Part shown: positions 1 through 6,125 of the stretch, piece by piece
Layout of the letters: every line of letters begins with the position of its first letter
Position numbering within the stretch: the stretch's first letter is position 1
Assembly (NCBI RefSeq): GCF_016863015.1
Contig: NZ_BOOB01000062.1
Span: 1 to 64,000, forward strand
DNA length: 64,000 bases
Source: Microbispora amethystogenes
GTDB lineage: Bacteria; Actinomycetota; Actinomycetes; Streptosporangiales; Streptosporangiaceae
Direction of reading: 5' to 3'
The notes under the pieces: generated by a model
Seen by the model: the letters and a program-made list of their open reading frames with translations, nothing else
What the model was told of the DNA's origin: nothing
The model's database searches: none
Translations under genes and position numbers: made by a program

Positions 1-1
1 A

Positions 2-151
2 CCCCTGACGAAGCGACAGCGGCAGGGAATCATCGCCTTGCGCGGACGCGATGTCCTCAACATCCTTTCGAGGCAGCGGGACCGACCGGCTACGCGGCAG
101 TTGCGTGAGCTTCTGTCGCCCAGCACCTATCGAGAGGAGGAGCAGCCATGA
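2..151 (+). CDS. C-terminal end of an unidentified protein (cut by window edge)
   Basis: An open frame runs from the first bases to a TGA at 149-151 and encodes 49 residues rich in Arg, Leu and Gln, ending EEEQP. The stop overlaps the ATG of the next gene in an ATGA junction, the usual sign of translational coupling, which is the main reason to believe the frame. No domain can be recognised from so short a tail. The rest of the gene lies to the left of the window. Confidence 0.5.
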   Translation, partial: PLTKRQRQGIIALRGRDVLNILSRQRDRPATRQLRELLSPSTYREEEQP

Positions 152-639
152 CCGTGACCATCACGTCGGCGAGCGTCGAGCACACCGACGCGATCGTCAT
201 CCTCCTGGAGGAGATGCACCGCTATTACGGGGCAACGGAAGTCGAACCTTCCGACGTTCGGACGCGCCAAGTGCGACAGGCGCTCTTCACCGACCCACCG
301 GCCGCATACGCGCTTCTCGCCTGGGACGGCGGACAGCTTGTGGGTATCGCCTCGTACTCCTTCCTCTGGCCCGCCGTCGGACTGACGCGGTCGCTGTACC
401 TCAAGGAGCTTTTCGTCAGCGAGTCTCGACGCCGGGCCGGAGCAGGAACGTCACTGATGAACGCGCTTTTCGACATCACGGCGAAACTCGGGTGCAGTCG
501 CATCGAGTGGACCACCGACCAGGACAACAAAGCTGCCCAGCAGTTCTACGAGGAGCTCAATCTCTCACGGCTCCCAACCAAGCTGTTCTATCGAGTTGAC
601 GGCGATCTCCTTCCACGTTCAGCCGGTTCCTGGTCCTGA
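148..639 (+). CDS. GNAT family N-acetyltransferase
   Basis: A 163-residue single-domain GNAT protein, the normal size for the family. Such enzymes move the acetyl group of acetyl-CoA to an amine; the substrate cannot be read from sequence. The acetyl-CoA loop is visible at about residues 93-99 (R-R-R-A-G-A-G, matching R/Q-x-x-G-x-G/A), followed by the usual helix, and the NKAAQQFYEEL segment near 131-141 is the classic motif B region. The ATG overlaps the upstream stop (ATGA) and is preceded by GAGGAGGAG, so the start is well supported and the gene is probably coupled to the truncated gene before it. Confidence 0.85.
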   Translation: MTVTITSASVEHTDAIVILLEEMHRYYGATEVEPSDVRTRQVRQALFTDPPAAYALLAWDGGQLVGIASYSFLWPAVGLTRSLYLKELFVSESRRRAGAGTSLMNALFDITAKLGCSRIEWTTDQDNKAAQQFYEELNLSRLPTKLFYRVDGDLLPRSAGSWS

Positions 640-665
640 CTCGTACCGCATGGCACGCTCGCAGG

Positions 666-1139
666 ATGGTGATTCAAGTGTCGGTGTGCGGGCCTCGCGA
701 CTGCACGGCCGAGGACGAGCGCAACGCGCTTGAGGTAGGCCGACTGCTGGCCGAGCGCGGCGCGGTGGTCATCTGCGGTGGATACACCGGAGTGATGGCC
801 GCGGTGGCGGCGGGAGCGCGCTCCGCCGGCGGGACCGTCGTCGGCATTCTGTCCCGTCCGGACCGCGAGCACGCCAACCCCGACCTGAGCATCGTGATCC
901 CCACCGGGGTCGGCGAGGCCCGCAACAACATCATCGTCAACTCGGGGGACGCCGTGATCGTCATCGGCGGTTCCTGGGGCACCCTCTCCGAACTCGCCCT
1001 CGCCATGCGGCACGGCCGGGCCCCCGTCGTTCAACTCGGAGGCTGGCGGCTCCTCGACCAGCAGGGCGATCCCGTCCCGGGCATACGGCACGCCACCTCG
1101 CCCGAGCATGCCCTGGAACTGACGGGCCTCTGGTCGTAA
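666..1139 (+). CDS. LOG/TIGR00725-type nucleotide-binding (SLOG-fold) protein
   Basis: A 157-residue Rossmann-like protein of the lysine-decarboxylase-like (LOG) group. The GGYTGVM motif near residue 38 and the GSWGTLSE motif near 104, a variant of PGGxGTxxE, define the family. LOG enzymes release cytokinin bases from nucleotide 5'-monophosphates. This shorter TIGR00725 branch has no firmly known reaction and may simply sense or hydrolyse a nucleotide. The ATG at 666 follows the acetyltransferase by 26 bases, so both may share a transcript. Confidence 0.8.
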   Translation: MVIQVSVCGPRDCTAEDERNALEVGRLLAERGAVVICGGYTGVMAAVAAGARSAGGTVVGILSRPDREHANPDLSIVIPTGVGEARNNIIVNSGDAVIVIGGSWGTLSELALAMRHGRAPVVQLGGWRLLDQQGDPVPGIRHATSPEHALELTGLWS

Positions 1140-1204
1140 TCTCCGTCTGAGAAGGTGTCCGCGACGACCGCTGAGCCCCGTGGGCCGTACGGCTCCTGCG
1201 CGCA

Positions 1205-1630
1205 TTGACGACCATCCCGCACCTGACCATCCACTTCGGCCGATTCCAGACGAAGGTGGCGAGCATACGACTCGCCTTCCCATCCGTCGGCGGCCCACAG
1301 ACCGTTGAGGTCGCCAAGACCGAAGAGAAAGGGTCGGACGTCAACCTGGCGACGGCCCTCCTTCTCGATGTCTTTCGCGGGAACTGCGACGGTGCGCTCG
1401 TCATCAGCAACGATGCCGATCTCGCGGAACCCATCCGGGCGGTGCGGCACGAACTCGGCGCTCCTGTCGGAGTGGCCAATCCTTATCCGTACGGGAGAAG
1501 GGCCATCGATCTCGTCGCCGCGCGCCCCACATTCCTCAGGCAGATCAACCCCAGCATGCTCAAGGCGTGCCAACTGCCCGACCTGCTGCAGGATGCGCAG
1601 GGGAAGATCAGACGCACCAGCCGATGGTGA
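1205..1630 (+). pseudogene. NYN-domain (PIN-like) protein, N-terminus missing
   Basis: The 141-residue frame closely matches the C-terminal two thirds of actinobacterial NYN (PIN-like nuclease) proteins: SDVNLATALLLD and ISNDADLAEPI carry the acidic metal-binding positions, and the tail ends in the usual LLQDAQGKIRRTSRW-like segment. Family members are about 200-240 residues long and begin with a strand carrying an essential Asp. That part is absent, the only start is a TTG with no ribosome site, and no remnant of the missing portion is seen upstream to 1140. I read it as a 5'-deleted remnant. A short functional paralogue is possible but unlikely. Confidence 0.65.
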
Positions 1631-1763
1631 TCAGAAAAACATAGAGCCCCGTCCACAGGACGGGACTCCGGGACACCTGCCGAAACGGGCGGTGCAGTCG
1701 ATTTCAGTGAACGGGTTCGCTTCCGTGTCTGTCGAGGCACTTAGCGTAACCGAGGGGCGCGAC

Positions 1764-2624
1764 CTAAGGCAGTTCGTACGGCGACGGTTCAGTGAAGCGT
1801 TCCTGTCCCAGGACGGCGAGCAGCCGCAGCTTCTCGTAGCCCTCGGTGCGCGGAGGGGCGGTGAGCACGAGCAGCGCCTGGGACTGGTCCTCGGTGAACA
1901 GCACCTGGCAGTCCAGCTCGATCGGGCCGAGCTCGGGATGGACGAGCGTCTTGTGGTCTTCGAAGCGCTTGGCGACCTCATGCCGGTCCCACAGCTCGGC
2001 GAACTCGGCACTCGCCTTCCGCAACGCCCGGACCAGCTCACCCGCCCGGGACCGCTCCCCCATCGACCCGTACGCGACGCGCAGGTTCGCCACCTGGGCC
2101 CGGCTCTGCCGGTCGCGGTCGTCCTCGGGATAGCGCAGCCGTTCCGAGGGATCGGTGAACCATCGGTAGATCTCGCTGCGGGCGAGGCCCGTGTAGCCGG
2201 ACTTGTCGCCGAAGAGCGCGTCCGCCATCCGGTTCTGCACCAGCGTCTCGCCCAGGTTGGACAGGATGAGCGCCGGAGTGTCGCTGAGCCGGTCGAGCAC
2301 CCGCAGCAGCGCGGGGGCGACGTGCGTCGCGGCGGTGACGCGCTCCGGGGCGGTGTGCCCCGAGATCCGGAAGAGGTAGTCGCGCTCGTCGCCCGTCAGC
2401 CGCAGCGCACGGGCGAGCGAGGCCAGCATCTGCTCACTGGGCTGCGGTCCGCGCTGCTGCTCAAGCCGCGTGTAGTAGTCGGTGGACATCGCGGCGAGCA
2501 CCGCGACCTCCTCGCGCCGCAGTCCGGGCGTACGGCGGCGGGCCCCGGCCGCGAGCCCGACGTCCTCCGGACGGAGGGTCTCACGGCGGCGGCGGAGGAA
2601 GTCGGCGAGTCCGGCGCGGTCCAT
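1764..2624 (-). CDS. MmyB-like helix-turn-helix transcriptional regulator
   Basis: A 286-residue regulator. Residues 1-85 form an XRE-type helix-turn-helix with the characteristic RRRTPGLRREEVAVLAAMS and YYTRLEQQRG segments; residues 100-280 form the MmyB-like ligand-binding domain, a PAS-like fold that in Streptomyces and Chloroflexus relatives binds fatty acids. Proteins of this type nearly always sit divergent from a short-chain dehydrogenase, as here (the SDR starts at 2730), and are thought to repress it until a ligand appears. The ATG at 2624 was chosen because the helix-turn-helix begins at once. The 105-base divergent gap must hold both promoters. Confidence 0.88.
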   Translation of the reverse strand: MDRAGLADFLRRRRETLRPEDVGLAAGARRRTPGLRREEVAVLAAMSTDYYTRLEQQRGPQPSEQMLASLARALRLTGDERDYLFRISGHTAPERVTAATHVAPALLRVLDRLSDTPALILSNLGETLVQNRMADALFGDKSGYTGLARSEIYRWFTDPSERLRYPEDDRDRQSRAQVANLRVAYGSMGERSRAGELVRALRKASAEFAELWDRHEVAKRFEDHKTLVHPELGPIELDCQVLFTEDQSQALLVLTAPPRTEGYEKLRLLAVLGQERFTEPSPYELP

Positions 2625-2729
2625 GCGCCCAGTATCCGCCCGGCGCCCGCGAGGCGGTGACCGCCAACGGGGGACCGCCGATCCCCCGATAAGCGCTCCC
2701 TGCACCCGCGGCGGCCCCACGGCAAGAAT

Positions 2730-3500
2730 GTGAGCATGGACATCTCGGGAAACACCATATTCATCCCCGGCTCCACCAGCGGGATCGGCCTCGCGCTCGC
2801 CGTCGCGCTGCACGACCGGGGGAACACGGTCATCGTCGGCGGACGGCGGGCCGACCTGCTGGAGCGCATCGCCGCCGAGCATCCCGGCATCGGCACCGTA
2901 CAGATCGACACCGCCGACGCCGCGAGCATCGAGGCCGCCGCGAAGGACGTGCTGGCGAAATATCCGGACCTCAACGTGCTCGTCACGATGGCCGGCATCA
3001 TGCGCGTCGAGGACTGGCACCGGCCCGAGTCGTTCCTCGCCTCCGCCGAGGCGGTCGTCACGACCAACCTGCTCGGCACGATCCGCCTGATCGCCGCGTT
3101 CGTCGAGCACCTGCAGGCGCAGCCGGACGCCACCATCGTGACCGTCTCCTCGGGCCTCGCGTTCGCGCCGCTCAAGGCCACCCCGAGCTACAACGCGTCG
3201 AAGGCCGCCGTCCACATGCTCAGCGAGTCGATCCGGCTGCAGCTCGCCGACACGAGCGTGAAGGTCGTCGAGCTCGAGCCGCCGTCCGTCCGCACCTCGC
3301 TGCTGCCGGGCCAGGAGGACAGCGAGGTGGCGATGCCGCTCGACGAGTTCGTGGCGGAGGTCGTCGAGCTGTTCGAGACGCAGCCCGACGCGAAGGAGAT
3401 CCAGGTCGAGCGGGTGAAGTTCCTGCGGTACGGCGAGGCGCGCGGCGACTACGACCAGGTCGTCGCGAGGCTCAACGCGTCCGACCCGCACGGCAAGTAG
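2730..3500 (+). CDS. SDR family NAD(P)-dependent oxidoreductase (DltE-like)
   Basis: A 256-residue classical short-chain dehydrogenase. The cofactor loop GSTSGIG lies near residue 12, the active Ser is in SSGLAF near 135 and the Tyr-Lys pair is in YNASKAA near 150. The DltE-like group acts on unidentified carbonyl or hydroxyl substrates and is commonly controlled by the divergent MmyB-type gene, which is the arrangement seen here. Two starts are possible, GTG at 2730 and ATG at 2736; neither has a strong Shine-Dalgarno sequence. A long perfect hairpin follows the stop. Confidence 0.88.
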   Translation: MSMDISGNTIFIPGSTSGIGLALAVALHDRGNTVIVGGRRADLLERIAAEHPGIGTVQIDTADAASIEAAAKDVLAKYPDLNVLVTMAGIMRVEDWHRPESFLASAEAVVTTNLLGTIRLIAAFVEHLQAQPDATIVTVSSGLAFAPLKATPSYNASKAAVHMLSESIRLQLADTSVKVVELEPPSVRTSLLPGQEDSEVAMPLDEFVAEVVELFETQPDAKEIQVERVKFLRYGEARGDYDQVVARLNASDPHGK

Positions 3501-3505
3501 CAGAC

Positions 3506-3547
3506 GCGCTCGCCGCCGGCGCGGCCCTCCGCGCCGGCGGCGAGCGC
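3506..3547. terminator. 19-bp perfect hairpin after the SDR
   Basis: Positions 3506-3524 pair perfectly with 3529-3547 around a CCCT loop. There is no T-run, as is common in GC-rich actinobacteria. It lies 6 bases after the SDR stop and also faces the remnant coming from the other side, so it can act in both directions. Confidence 0.75.
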
Positions 3548-3577
3548 GGACGAAGCAGAAGGGCGCCGACGAGCCAG

Positions 3578-3787
3578 TCAGCTCGTGGACGGACCTCCGT
3601 CGTCTGTACCCGGTACGGAGCCGGCGGGTAGCTGTTCGATCGGGAAGAAGATCGGGCTGAGCAGGTGCTGGGTGCGGTCCGGGGCCGGTTCGTTGGCCAG
3701 CAGGGGAAGGATCACGCGGCGCAGCTCGCCGATCATCCTCTCCAGTTCGCCACGCGTGAGCCATACGGTGTGCTGCCGGTAGCTCAA
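3578..3787 (-). pseudogene. C-terminal remnant of an ArsR/winged-helix regulator
   Basis: The 69 residues (YRQHTVWLT near the start, ELERMIGELRRVI, then LLSPIFFP) resemble the last part of actinobacterial ArsR-like winged-helix regulators, after the DNA-binding domain. The only start is a TTG exactly where homology begins and the HTH itself is missing. The fragment is broken at about 3785, precisely where the opposite-strand serine-hydrolase remnant is also broken, so one deletion probably destroyed both. Confidence 0.55.
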
Positions 3788-4022
3788 CGACGACGGGCTT
3801 CACCTCGACCCCACCCGGTTTCCCACGACCTGGTACAAGGGCGGCAGCGAACCCGGCGTCGTCTCCCTGCACTACCTCGCCCGCACCAGCGCCGGCCGCG
3901 CGCTGGTCACCAGCCTCATGGTGTCCGACCCCACCGCCCCACCGGACGTCATCGACGTGGCGGCCAGGAGCCAATCCGTCATCCGGGGCGCGTTTCACCT
4001 CCTGGCCCTGCCGGAGGGATGA
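3783..4022 (+). pseudogene. C-terminal remnant of a class A beta-lactamase-like serine hydrolase
   Basis: An in-frame stretch of 79 codons without a start, bounded upstream by a TAG at 3780-3782, reads ...TTWYKGGSEPGVVSLHYLA...GRALVTSLMVSDPTAP... and ends with TGA at 4020-4022. This is the C-terminal pattern of beta-lactamase-like serine hydrolases, where the KGGSEPG segment corresponds to the KTG triad region. The catalytic Ser-x-x-Lys half is missing. Family assignment is from memory of similar proteins and is moderate. Confidence 0.5.
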
Positions 4023-4112
4023 GGCGTCGCCGTCGCGCGAACCGGTGCCCGCACGACTCGTACGCTTCTCACGCGAGCGCGAGGATCGGCGGGTCCGGGG
4101 GCGCCGTGCGGC

Positions 4113-4140
4113 GCCGGGGCGGGCGACGGCCCGCCCCGGC
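4113..4140. terminator. 12-bp hairpin after the hemerythrin gene
   Basis: Positions 4113-4124 pair with 4129-4140 around a GACG loop. It lies just beyond the stop of the minus-strand hemerythrin-domain gene at 4148. Confidence 0.65.
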
Positions 4141-4147
4141 GGACAGC

Positions 4148-4720
4148 TCAGTCCTTGTTCGACTGCCGCCAGTCGCGTACCGCGTCGCGGATCTTGTCGA
4201 ACATCGCCACCGGCGGGCCGGCCAGCAGGTTCGCGGTCGCGGACTCCCCGGCGCCCGGGTGCGGCCGGGTCGGCGCCATCGCCTCGGCGGCCCGTACGGC
4301 GCCGGCCATCCGGCGCAGCCGCTCGGCGGAGAGCTCCTGGCGCAGGCGGGGGAACTCCTCCTGCTCCTCGTGGGTGGCGTGCTCGACGACCGCCTTCTCC
4401 AGCATGGCCAGCCTGGCGTCGAACTCGGGGTGCTCCACGCCGAGGTCGTACAGGTCGGAGAGGGCGTGCTTGGCCTCGCTCTCCTCGTGCAGGCGGGCCT
4501 CGACGACCTCGTCGCCCGCAGACGAGCGCGCGGCAGGGTGCACGACCTGCTCCTCCGCGCTCTCGTGCACGGCCAGCAGCCGTACGAGGTCGTTGAACAG
4601 GTCACCCTTGCGCTCGCCGTCCGCCACGACGATCCCGGCGAACAGGCCCTTGATCTGCTCGTGCTGCGCCAGCAGCAGGTCGATGACATCGCGGTCTTCG
4701 GTGGTGGTCAACGCCGTCAC
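4148..4720 (-). CDS. Hemerythrin HHE-domain protein
   Basis: A 190-residue cytosolic protein. Residues 10-130 form a four-helix hemerythrin-type bundle with the iron-ligand histidines and acids visible as LAQHEQIK, HESAEEQVVHP, HEESEAKHA and HATHEEQEEFP. Such domains carry a di-iron centre that binds oxygen or nitric oxide or buffers iron. Residues 135-190 are a flexible tail of unknown role. The start is GTG at 4720, followed in frame by an alternative TTG. The gene is alone, with its own hairpin terminator. Function beyond di-iron binding is not evident. Confidence 0.85.
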   Translation of the reverse strand: MTALTTTEDRDVIDLLLAQHEQIKGLFAGIVVADGERKGDLFNDLVRLLAVHESAEEQVVHPAARSSAGDEVVEARLHEESEAKHALSDLYDLGVEHPEFDARLAMLEKAVVEHATHEEQEEFPRLRQELSAERLRRMAGAVRAAEAMAPTRPHPGAGESATANLLAGPPVAMFDKIRDAVRDWRQSNKD

Positions 4721-4885
4721 CTCTCACTTCAGGAACTGTCGGTCGCTTCGGGGCCTCATTCAGGCAACCGGGGCCCACCTGCCCCTTTCCCGCTCCCCTA
4801 TGCCTGCGTCCACCGGAACCGCCACACCCCCTAAACCCCGCTTTCCAGGTTGACTTAGTGGGTATTTCTGCCTCATCCTTGGCGC

Positions 4886-4975
4886 ATGCACCTGGAGCCT
4901 CTCCACTGGTCGAACCTGCCCGTCGATCTCCGCAGGCAGGCGAGTGCGCTGTGTACGGCGTTCGCACCCGCGTGA
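4886..4975 (+). CDS. Cysteine-containing leader peptide upstream of cysteine dioxygenase
   Basis: A 29-codon ORF (ATG 4886, TGA 4973-4975) ends 36 bases before the cysteine dioxygenase ATG. Its peptide contains VDLRRQASALC, which matches the pattern of small actinobacterial leader peptides (hydrophobic/Arg-rich, ending in A-L-C) found before sulfur-assimilation genes. Such leaders are thought to sense cysteinyl-tRNA supply during translation and so tune the downstream operon. The match is by recollection of the family pattern; no attenuator hairpin is obvious between 4976 and 5011, so the mechanism could be translational coupling rather than termination. Confidence 0.6.
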   Translation: MHLEPLHWSNLPVDLRRQASALCTAFAPA

Positions 4976-5011
4976 GCACAGGCCTCGGAACCGCACGACC
5001 AGGAGCATGGA

Positions 5012-5464
5012 ATGACCGCGAACGCGTCCACCCTCACCCGCACCCGGCTGGCAGACATCGCCCACGCGCTGGCCACCTCCCCCGACGAATGGATCCAGCG
5101 CGTACGGCTCAGCACCGACGGACGCTGGTACGAGCGCCTGCACGGCGACGACGACCACGAGATCTGGCTGATCAGCTGGCTGCCCGGCCAGTCGACCGGG
5201 TTCCACGACCACGGCGGCTCGCGGGGGGCCTTCGCCGTCGCCCTCGGCAGCCTGCGTGAGCACGACCTGACCCTCGAACGGGATCTCGACGCCGGTGACG
5301 CGCGTGAGTTCGGGCCCGACTACGTGCACGAGGTGCGCAACGTCTCGTCCGCCCCGGCGGTCAGCGTGCACGTCTACTCGCCCCCGCTGTCGAGCATGAA
5401 CCGCTACGACCTCACCGACGGCCGGCTGACCAGGATCGCCGAGGAAAGCGCGGAGCAGTGGTGA
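5012..5464 (+). CDS. Cysteine dioxygenase (type I, cupin)
   Basis: A 150-residue cupin-fold non-haem iron enzyme that oxidises L-cysteine with O2 to cysteine sulfinate. The iron-binding His pair is in GFHDHGGSRGAFAVALG (about residues 66-82) and the third His is in DYVHEVRN near 113. Short bacterial CDOs of this size are well known. The ATG at 5012 is preceded by CCAGGAGCATGG, a good ribosome site. The stop overlaps the start of the rhodanese gene, so both are translated together. The upstream leader peptide suggests control by cysteine. Confidence 0.9.
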   Translation: MTANASTLTRTRLADIAHALATSPDEWIQRVRLSTDGRWYERLHGDDDHEIWLISWLPGQSTGFHDHGGSRGAFAVALGSLREHDLTLERDLDAGDAREFGPDYVHEVRNVSSAPAVSVHVYSPPLSSMNRYDLTDGRLTRIAEESAEQW

Positions 5465-5937
5465 CGGGCGGGGTGGTGAAGGGCGGGGTGGTGAAGGGCG
5501 AGGTGGTGACGGGCACGGCCACGCCGGGCCGCCCGCCGGGCGCCCGGAGCATCGACGAGATCCTCGCCGAGAGCCGGCGCCGCCTGCGCCGGCTCAGCCC
5601 GGAGGAGGCGTACGGCAGGGTCCAGGCGGGCGCGCTGCTCGTCGACATCCGCCCCGCGGCCCAGCGGGCGGCGGAGGGCGAGGTGCCCGGGGCGCTGGTC
5701 GTCGAACGCAACGTCCTGGAGTGGCGCTTCGACCCCGCCCAGGACGCCCGGCTGCCGGAGGCGACCGGATACGACGTGGAGGTCATCGTGATCTGTTCCG
5801 AGGGATACACGTCGAGCCTGGCCGCCGCGTCGCTCCACGACCTCGGGCTGACCCGCTCCTCCGACGTCGTGGGCGGGTTCGTGGCCTGGCGGGCCGCGGG
5901 ACTGCCCGCCACCGGCGGGCGCCCCGCGCCCTCCTGA
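5458..5937 (+). CDS. Rhodanese-like sulfurtransferase
   Basis: A 159-residue single rhodanese domain. The active-site loop reads ICSEGYTSS near residues 112-120, with the catalytic Cys that carries the persulfide; LVDIRPAAQR near 60 is the family's CH1-like motif. It probably handles sulfane sulfur beside cysteine dioxygenase, a frequent actinobacterial pairing. The start is one of two consecutive GTG codons (5458 or 5461) overlapping the upstream stop. The first 20 residues are an odd Val-Val-Lys-Gly repeat not found in the domain. The domain itself starts at about residue 42. Confidence 0.88.
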   Translation: MVTGGVVKGGVVKGEVVTGTATPGRPPGARSIDEILAESRRRLRRLSPEEAYGRVQAGALLVDIRPAAQRAAEGEVPGALVVERNVLEWRFDPAQDARLPEATGYDVEVIVICSEGYTSSLAAASLHDLGLTRSSDVVGGFVAWRAAGLPATGGRPAPS

Positions 5938-5993
5938 ACAGGCCTCCTGAACAGGCCTTCTGAACAGCCCGCCTGAACAGCCCTTCTGGAACC
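5931..5993. repeat. Four to five 13-bp tandem repeats
   Basis: Two exact copies of CTCCTGAACAGGC (5931-5943, 5944-5956) are followed by CTTCTGAACAGCC, CGCCTGAACAGCC and a partial copy. Further degenerate copies (CTCCTGAATAGCC) appear at 6061-6073. They begin inside the last codons of the rhodanese gene and fill the convergent gap. Confidence 0.75.
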
Positions 5994-6070
5994 AGACCGC
6001 CGCGCTCCTGATTGCCTTCCGAGCCGTGCTTCTGAAGACCGTGCTCGGGAAAACGCCGCGCTCCTGAATA

Positions 6071-6122
6071 GCCGCCGGGGAGACGAGACCTCCGGGCCGT
6101 ACCGGCCTCGCTCCCCGGCGGC
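6071..6122. terminator. Bidirectional hairpin between convergent genes
   Basis: Positions 6071-6082 pair perfectly with 6111-6122; the loop holds a second small inverted repeat. It lies between the plus-strand rhodanese gene and the minus-strand flavoprotein gene and can end transcription from both. Confidence 0.7.
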
Positions 6123-6125
6123 GGA

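Noticed and set aside
5931-6073. CRISPR-like array
   Set aside because: Repeats are 13 bp, contiguous and degenerate, without spacers or cas genes.
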